Assembly: GCF_963583255.1 (NCBI RefSeq)
Contig: NC_084808.1
Span: forward strand, 29,432,404 to 29,496,403
Origin: Pyrus communis
Taxonomy: Eukaryota > Streptophyta > Magnoliopsida > Rosales > Rosaceae
DNA: 64,000 nucleotides
Reading direction: 5' to 3'
Shown here: positions 56,844 through 64,000 of the stretch, one piece after another
Position numbering within the stretch: the stretch's first letter is position 1
How the letters are laid out: each line of letters begins with the position of its first letter
Notes under the pieces: generated by a model
Databases searched by the model: none
What the model was told of the DNA's origin: nothing
Seen by the model: the letters and a program-made list of their open reading frames with translations, nothing else
Position numbers and translations under genes: made by a program

Positions 56844-57734
56844 TTAGAGTTTGGGATTAGAAATTAACAAAAAAAAAATAGTGGAAAATTAAAATCAATG
56901 GTAACCCGTCAAGTTCTCTTGCTCTGAAAGTGGTGCATCACTCTTTATTTCTGATCAAATTTTAGACACAATTTTTTTTTTTTTTGTAAATTTGGTTTAA
57001 GAGCTGGATTAGCGGCTTAAATAAAATTAAGAATTGAGGTCCAATTTTAACTTTTTTTTTTTTGGGTTAACAGTAAGCTGCCCTTCTGGAAAGGACATGT
57101 ATGAAGTTGTCCAATGTTGATATGAAGGCATTCGTCAACATCCATCTTCAATATTGTACTAGCACTACAGTTTAATGATTCTTTGGTAATGTTGTTGTTG
57201 CCGAAAAATTTAAAGCCGCTTTCAACATGTGATAGCGTACGATCAACATAATCAAATAAATTTTAGGCTAGCAAGAATTCAAATATAGCTTTAGAATAGA
57301 GAGTGACAGCCGTTAATATTTTTTTTTCTTTTTATTTTTTTTTAAGTGGGCAACTGGTGACTAACCTACCTCATCGATGCTCAAATAAAGCTAGTTGAGA
57401 ATTGTACCCTACCAATGGCCACGAACATCCTAAAACCAAGCCAAACTAGCATCCGCGGTAAAATGGTAAAAGAAGTTGGGGCTTGCAAAAATCGAAGCAC
57501 AACTGGTCCGGTTGTTATTAGGCCTAAACTTGAAGCCCGAACTACTCCATCAAATTTTGTTTGGGCCCTATTTGAGAATTATTCTCAACCAAGAGTCTAT
57601 GCTCATAAAAGCTTTGGAATTGTTACTGGCTCCATTCATATTTAGAAGAAAAATAATTTTTATGAGAAGTGTATAATTAGTTTTCTGTAGTATTAATAAT
57701 AATTTTTTTTAAATTTTTACTTTAAATCAAAATT

Positions 57735-58400
57735 TTTTTAGTTTTAGAAAATATTTTGCGTTGGGGTTGAGAAAAATTTGCAAGACCTTCGAATGAGATC
57801 CTATGATTTCTTAGGTTCCGGTTCTATTTTTATTAATTTTTAAATTTGAAAAAAATAAAAGTAATTCTCAAAAATTGATTTGAAAACGAGACTTGCTCAC
57901 AGTTGTTGTGGAAAAATTGAAATTTTTAGTTTTAGGAAATATTTTGTGTTGGAGTTAAGGAAAATGTTGCAAGACCTTTAGATGTGATCCGACCATTTAT
58001 TAAATTCCGAAACATGTTTTTTTGATTTTCAAAGTTGAAGAATAGAAAAAATAATATAAACTAATAGCGGAGCCCTCAAAGAGATTGAAGGTGTTGAAAA
58101 TATTTAGAATGTCCTAAAATTAATTTTAGGTAACATGCGGTGCAATGAGAAGGATTCGAAATTTGGCTTACAATGAATCCCGTAAAAATTCTCAAAATCG
58201 GTTAGAAAACGTGGTTCATAAGTCACAGTTTTTGTGGAAAAAATAAAAAAAAAATTTAGTTTTAGGAAATATTTTGCATGGGATTGAAGGAAAATGTTGC
58301 AAGATCTGTGGATGTGATCCTAACATTAATTAGGTTTAGAAACTAATTTTTTTTATTCATTTTTAAAGTTGAAAAAAAAACATTATAAATTAATAGAGGG
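57735..58400. repeat. Three diverged direct repeats
   Basis: Blocks starting near 57738, 57924 and 58253 share tttagttttaggaaatattt, then (a/g)gaaaatgttgcaagacct-like sequence and gatgtgatcc-like sequence in the same order, each about 110 bases. Spacings are about 190 and 330 bases. No inverted ends or coding capacity were recognised. Confidence 0.6.
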
Positions 58401-59775
58401 TCCCAGTTGAAAAACAAAAAATAATATAAACTAATAGAATTTGGCATTCTTAGTTTTAGTAGAATAGGGGTCCCATTTGATTTATAAAATAAATAGATTA
58501 AATGATGATTTATGTACAAATAAAACTTTATATGGCATTTGGAAGCCGGATCTACGATTTATTGAGCAACAAATGTATATTTAGTAGAATATTTAAGCTG
58601 AAAACTAAAAAAATAAGTACAAAATATAACAGCGAGGTCTAAAACATTATAAGGTATTTGAAAACAGTTTTATAATTTGTAATAATGGAGCGTTATAAAA
58701 ACACTTTCAAACCGCTCTTTGATAAGAAAATGAAATCGTCTAATCACAATTTGTTGAGCATTAGGTTCCGAATCAAAGTGACAAAGAAAACTATACGCAT
58801 CCAACCAAATACCACAAATGTATTTTTGGTAATTTCCATATATATTGTTGCTTTTGGAATCAAGTGCTAATTCTCGGACAAAGCACTTTCCGTACCAAGA
58901 AAGTAATGTTTTTTTTGTCCAAATAGATAGAAGATCAACTTTTAAATTTGAATGGCTTATTTTTTCCGTGCATATTTAAGGAGAATAATATATGAGATGA
59001 ATGTTTATAAATTGTTATGTCTCTTTTGCCTTGACTAACAAGTAACAACCAAATCTCTTGGAAAAAATGCCAAAAGCATATTCTTCCAAAAACCAAGACG
59101 TTTTATGAGATTATCGTAAACAACATACGAATCCGACCAAAGCCTGCACGTGGATTGTATATTCATATTTGCATTCAAGTTTTTTAAGGTTTTAGTTAAA
59201 GAATTTATTTATTTAACTGTTTAAAAATCCATAAATCTCTTTGTTTGAGCATTTGATGAATAAAAGTAGACCCAAGAAACTTAGCTGCCCAATTGGTCCC
59301 CGGCGTTATTATAATTTAGTTTACGAGCCAGTTGTATGACAGTATGAAGAACTCATTTTCGTACTAATTAAAACTCCAAATTCAAACTTAGTTCGAGCTG
59401 TCTCGTGATAAATATAAGTCTATCACGAATTTTATAAACCAAACATATCAATACTCTAGTTTGGTACGTTCGTTCTAAATCAAGCTTAATTAGTCTTAAC
59501 TTGTTACTTTCACGAACTAAATCCAACTATTTAAGCAGAACCCAAACCCATTTTGAGGTTTCTTCGTAAAAGAATACAAGCTTCTTCCCACGACCTTTTG
59601 TGAACCAAATATATCAATGCTCAAGCTTTGATTCGTTTTTTAATCGAGTCGATTCACAGGCCTACTGCCTGCCAAACGAACAAAATTAAGTTGGTTGTGT
59701 TTGTTGTGATCAGAGAGTTGTGGACTGAACAAGACATGCCGCTGTTCTGTGTATGCCTCTCTGCCTTTTGGGCGG

Positions 59776-59807
59776 CACCAGCACCAGCACCAGCACCAGC
59801 ACCAGCA
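59776..59807. repeat. CACCAG minisatellite
   Basis: About five tandem units of the hexamer caccag. On the plus strand an open frame reads this as alternating Ala-Pro, but there is no gene around it. Confidence 0.75.
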
Positions 59808-61188
59808 ACACATTACACATCGATAGATTGTTACATCATATTGTCGAGCCTTCAGGGAGGGATCGAGTCATATGGGCGGCACCGTGTCTCCCTCCCTTCC
59901 CTTGATGACCTAATTGCTTAATTTGCTTAGGATTTTGGGGCCCCACCTTAACATGTGGTTTTCTTTTTTCTTAATCATTATTTTTATAAAATGATTATTC
60001 AAAGTTTCAAATTAACTTCGAAAGCGGCACATGCACATGCAGCATTGCAGCAGTAAAAATAAATCTGGGTCTCCTACGACCTCGAAAGTAAATATGAAAT
60101 TTAAAAGTCTCTCACGGATATCATGGATGTACTAGAAGATTAGATGCTTATTTTTCGCTAAATTTAAGGAGAGTTTAAAGGTGATAATGCCACTTTAAGG
60201 CATCTAATGAGTGTGATTAAAGATTAATTATAAGGATTATATTATTATCGCATATATAATTAGGGATCAAAAACATAAAACACAGTGTTGGTGTTGTAAA
60301 ATCACATCACATGGCACTTGTCTTTTTGGAATTTCATTTCTCAATTCTGCCTGTCCCTGCCTGCTGCCTCACCAATTAATTAATCATAAATTATTTAAAT
60401 TAGGGCTGGGAATACAAAGGATTACATAAAAGATAACAACGTTAAAAGAAATTTTTTATTAATGTTTACATATAATATACATGTTTGTGAAGTCAGCAGA
60501 AAAAGGAGAAGTCAATCCCATGACATGTTCTGTGATATTTAAATAGCTTAGTTTATAGTAAAATGATAATGATTCCTCCTCATGTTAATTAGTTGGTTCC
60601 TAAGTTTCTTTGCAAATACAAATTAAACAGATTAATTGAAGGTTAAAACTCGATTACTGGTAGTTGTAGACAAGGCAGTAAACACTTGTGTTTTATGAAC
60701 TTATGTGTTTGAACCGTAATTTGCAAAAATAAAAAATAACATTTTTCAAAAGAAACCAAGCAATATCCTTTAACTAATAACTTTGTATGAAGGACCAAAA
60801 CAAAAGTCAAATGAGCAACTGGGGACAGGCTTAGCTAGCTCTTGCCATTGCCAAACAGGAGGAAATGAATGGGTCTTAATTATTCCATTGATTTAAGCTT
60901 TTCATATTGTCCACAGAGCCAAAAAGGACGCATTAGGTCGGATTCATCCCCTTTATCATTTTCCCATCTTTTTTTTTATCAATTGTTTTCAACATTTAAT
61001 TAGTATCTGTGTCGACTGATTGACTTGGTCTCCTCTCAGGCCTCTCTCAAGAACAATATCAGAAAAGAAAATGGTCTTCTTCTGACACTTGTCACCCCTT
61101 GAGAACTCCCCTTTTGACCCCTCTCCTTCCGCGTCACAATTAAAAATTTCTCCTTTCGCACGTTTGTTCTTTTCTTCTTGTTCTCTTG

Positions 61189-61263
61189 TGCCCTCCTCCT
61201 CCTCCTCCTCCTCCTCCTCCTCCTCCTCCTCTCTCTCCTCTCTCTCTTTAACCGTATATATAT
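61189..61263 (+). promoter_or_regulatory. CTC microsatellite and TATA box of the gibberellin 2-oxidase gene
   Basis: About thirteen tandem TCC/CTC units (61192-61231) and a CT run are followed by tatatatat at 61255-61263, some 115 bases before the start codon. Transcription probably begins near 61290. Pyrimidine-rich tracts in plant core promoters are common, and this one is likely to vary in length between individuals. Confidence 0.55.
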
Positions 61264-61374
61264 TTCCATACGTATATTTGGTACTTCTCATTTTTCACCT
61301 TGTACCGCACTTCATAACCTCCTCCTCATCAACTCATTCAAACTTCACAACCCTCATCACCAAAACACACAAAT

Positions 61375-62824
61375 ATGATAGACTCAACCCCTCCTCTCCA
61401 ACACCATTACAAATCCCTCGTGCGCAACCATCATTGCCAAGGCATCGACCGCGGACAAGGAGGAGCGGTCACGGAAGAATGCCAGCTCCCGTTGATAGAC
61501 CTCAACGGGCTGAATAGCCTCGACGAGAGGGAGAGGCTAGAATGCACTGCAGCTATCTGCAGAGCGTCGTCGGAGTGGGGTTTTTTTCAAGTGGTGAACC
61601 ACGGGATAAGCTCCGAGCTACTACGGAATATGAAGACGGAGCAGCTCAAACTGTTTGGAGCGCCCTTCGAATGGAAAGCTACTGGCGGGCTGCTTAATAA
61701 TTCGTACAGGTGGGGGACACCGACCGCTACTGGTCCGACTCAGTACTCTTGGTCCGAATCTTTTCACATTCCTGTCACAAAAATCTCGGACCAAGCTTGC
61801 TATGGGGACGATTTTAGCTCGCTCAGGTAGTGTAATTATCTAATGAACTTAGCAAAGTGGTTTGGCAAGCTGTTTTTTACTTTTATACACATGTACTTGT
61901 TCATTTGTAACTTTTACATCGAATAAAATAAATGAGAATTAACAAACAAAAATAAACATGTGCGCTGTAATATTCTGGAAGAAACTGTGGCCTGTTACTG
62001 AGTGGTCCTTTTGAATGCAACTTGGAACTTTCAAGTTGCTTCTGTAAGCCATCACAGTGGCCAATGCTGCATTGGCAGTACCCTTTGTCACTAATAACTC
62101 ACCAACCCTTCTTTTTTGGAAATTTTGTACAGGGAAGAGATGGAGGAATTTGCAGGAGAAATGTCAAACCTAGCGGAGTCGCTAGCCGGGATCCTAGTGA
62201 ACAACCTGGGACACCGGAAGGAAGCGCTGCAAGACATTTGTGACTCGAGCACTTGCTTTCTCCGATTGAACCGCTACCCGGCTTGTCCGATATCACCGGA
62301 GATGTTCGGCTTAGTGCCTCACACTGACAGCGATTTCCTCACAATTCTAAGCCAAGACGAAGTGGGAGGACTTCAGCTCTTGAAAGACTCCAAATGGGTT
62401 GCTGTAAAACCCAACCAAGATGCACTTATCGTAAACATCGGAGATCTTTTTCAGGTGAGGAATTGTTATTAGCTCTTCAAAAACGTCAACGCTCAACTCC
62501 CATTAATTTGATTAGTTTTATAATAATTAAGCTGTGGTTAATTACTTTGGATTAATTAGTTCGTAAACCCTAATTGTGTTAATACAGGCGTGGAGCAATG
62601 ACGTGTACAAAAGTGTGGAGCACAAGGTGATGGCAAATGAGAAGAGGGAACGCTACTCAATAGCATACTTCATGTGCCCTTCCTACGACTCTTTAATCGG
62701 CAGTTGCAGATCACAGTCTTCCATCTATAGAAACTTCAGTTTTCGAGATTACAGAAACCAAGTCCAGCAAGATGTTCAGAAACTTGGACGCAAAGTCGGC
62801 CTTTCGAGATTCCGTCTTCGATAG
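61375..62824 (+). CDS. GA2OX8: Gibberellin 2-beta-dioxygenase (GA2ox8-like, C20-type)
   Basis: Three exons, 61375..61826, 62133..62454 and 62588..62824, in phase, give 336 residues, normal for the family. The N-terminal DIOX_N region contains LPLIDLNGL and GFFQVVNHGIS. The Fe(II)/2-oxoglutarate dioxygenase core has the metal triad H214 and D216 (HTDSD) and H270 (VEHKV). The 2-oxoglutarate-binding R280-x-S282 (RYSIAYF) and LRLNRYPACP are also present. All catalytic residues are intact. Family members inactivate gibberellins by 2-beta-hydroxylation in the cytosol. The match is to the GA2ox7/8 type acting on C20 precursors, judged from remembered features such as the NSYRWG and SWSESFHIP segments. 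A C19-type or other dioxygenase is less likely but needs a tree. A TATA box and CTC repeat lie just upstream. Confidence 0.87.
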
Positions 62825-64000
62825 CAACCACGAAAGCTCTAGAATGGACCGGCACATAATATGTATCAAGTGAAAAATGAATGAAATGTACGCTTAAACA
62901 TCCAACCCCCAAAGATTCCGATGCGTACTATATTTGATTCATACTATAAAACCGGTGCAGCCTGCAGCATAAAAAATAGGTACATTTTGATATAGATGCC
63001 TCAAATTTGAATTTTTTTAATCAAACATCTGTAACTTTTAAACTTTTGATCAAACATTCTTCTACTAATTTTTAATTAAAAAATATGATTTTTATTGTAT
63101 TTAATTAACCAACTAGTTCAGAAAATAATATCACAAATATTCTAAAATCATCACAGACATCCTATCTTATCTTATTATAATTCGTTCAAAATGAATTTTT
63201 CTTATTCAAATAATTTGTTGTTTTAAATTCCAAAAACACATAAACATCCTATTAACATACAATTATGAAATATAACATGCACATATATTAAATATAACGT
63301 ACCAAACAAATATATTAAATATAACGTACCAATCATTTGGTACGTTATATAAATTTAATCTGGGTACGTATTACTATTTTGGTACGTTATAAAATATTTC
63401 TTTTGGTATGTTATGCAATTCTTTATTTAGTACGTACCAAGTTATTAGTACGTGTATTATCCTTATTTTGGTACGTACAAAACTTATGGTACGTTATGTG
63501 TAAGTTGTGTAACGCAAAAAAAAGATAACTTTTCACATTAAAACATTGCACTAACAAATATTTTGTCAACTCTTAATAATTAATTATTGGAATAAGGACT
63601 CATTTTAAATAAAAATGTGAAAACTCTTAGTTCTCGTTTCTACCATAAGTAGTTGTTAAAAAATTCAAATTTATTTTCAGTTGCATGAAATTAGGCAGTC
63701 TAGTCTACATCTCAATTTTAATTATAAACGAACTCTTGTTTTTTATAATCTATATAAAATGTTGAGTTGGAAAAACTATATTTCATCCAATTAATCTTGA
63801 ACCCCAGTAGATATAATTGAATCCTTAAATTGAGGACGGGATAAGATTCCATAAAAATAGCAATAAATTAATGAATATTATTGAGTGCATTTTTTTTTAC
63901 ATAGAAATGGATTTAAAAGAATTTATAAAATACTTAAATTAAGAATATACCTGGAATATACAGTTTAATTAAAAGTAAAAGCATTTTAATCAAAAGTTGA
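62825..64000. other. 3' flank of the gibberellin 2-oxidase gene
   Basis: 62825-62960 is probably 3' untranslated region. The rest is very AT-rich. It contains a cluster of ggtacgttat motifs at 63290-63500, listed separately, and no supported gene. Confidence 0.4.
63290..63500. repeat. Cluster of GGTACGTTAT motifs on both strands
   Basis: About ten copies of (g/a)gtacgt or its inverse occur in 210 bases at intervals of roughly 17-33 bases. They include the inverted pair ataacgtacca / tggtacgttat at 63321-63348 with a 6-base loop. Two left copies sit in a 29-base direct repeat (tattaaatataacgtacca). Sequence between motifs is A/T only. Confidence 0.65.

Larger units (their letters stand above)
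56616..61188. other. 4.6-kb spacer upstream of the gibberellin 2-oxidase
   Basis: AT-rich. Contains an AT microsatellite at 56811-56832, diverged repeats at 57735-58400 and a six-base minisatellite at 59776-59807. The short frames at 57415-57645 and 59628-59921 have no family resemblance. Distal promoter elements of the oxidase may lie in the right part, but none can be identified with confidence. Confidence 0.4.

Noticed and set aside
57415..57645. 76-codon frame starting MATNILKPSQ
   Set aside because: No domain, no splice context and no codon pattern distinct from the spacer. It may be chance.
59628..59921. Plus-strand frame with Ala-Pro repeats
   Set aside because: The repeat comes from the CACCAG minisatellite; flanking codons look random.
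60989..61291. Minus-strand frames rich in Glu or Arg
   Set aside because: They are the antisense reading of the CTC/TCC microsatellite in the gibberellin 2-oxidase promoter.
1..64000. CRISPR arrays, operons, bacterial elements, tRNA genes
   Set aside because: None seen. All architecture is eukaryotic, and tRNA-like boxes occur only inside SINE-like inserts.

Overview
The window is plant nuclear DNA. It has intron-containing genes with GT-AG junctions, AT-rich spacers and plant-specific gene families such as TOM1, remorin, a phytosulfokine-receptor-type LRR kinase, a DUF3755 protein and a gibberellin 2-oxidase. It also carries plant transposons, including a Cassandra-type TRIM whose LTRs contain 5S rRNA sequence. 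The repeat types and a 15-kb-type repeat that I associate with apple and pear suggest a Rosaceae tree (Malus/Pyrus). That assignment is inference.

Layout from left to right: the 5' part of a remorin-family gene (minus, runs off the left edge); a repeat-rich spacer with a retroposon that itself holds a hAT-type MITE; an 11-exon TOM1/TOM3-type membrane protein (plus, 4.9-9.3 kb); a 3-exon aldo-keto reductase (plus, 11.7-14.3 kb); an intronless PSKR1-like LRR receptor kinase (minus, 16.1-19.2 kb); and, 5.3 kb further on, a tandem paralogue that has lost its kinase domain (minus, 24.5-26.5 kb). Next come a glutaredoxin-DEP-DUF547 protein (plus, 27.8-32.5 kb), a zinc-knuckle TIPIN/Swi3 replication-fork protein (plus, 33.2-35.1 kb) and an LRR receptor pseudokinase of the At1g60630 type (plus, 37.5-41.2 kb).

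From 42.0 to 44.1 kb lies a nested transposon. A Pack-MULE with a 9-bp target duplication carries a fragment of a plastid pyruvate kinase gene. A Cassandra TRIM inserted into its right arm, and the junction was later tandemly duplicated.

The right third holds a small uncharacterised single-pass membrane protein (plus, 46.2-49.3 kb), a SANT/DUF3755 nuclear protein (plus, 51.8-54.5 kb), a short PsbQ-like protein (minus, 55.3-56.6 kb), a long spacer with diverged repeats, and a gibberellin 2-beta-dioxygenase (plus, 61.4-62.8 kb). The genes do not form a pathway. The only clear local gene family is the PSKR1 pair.

Exon boundaries were placed by hand from reading frame, GT-AG signals and family conservation. 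All CDS spans below include introns, with exons listed in the evidence. UTR ends are not determined.
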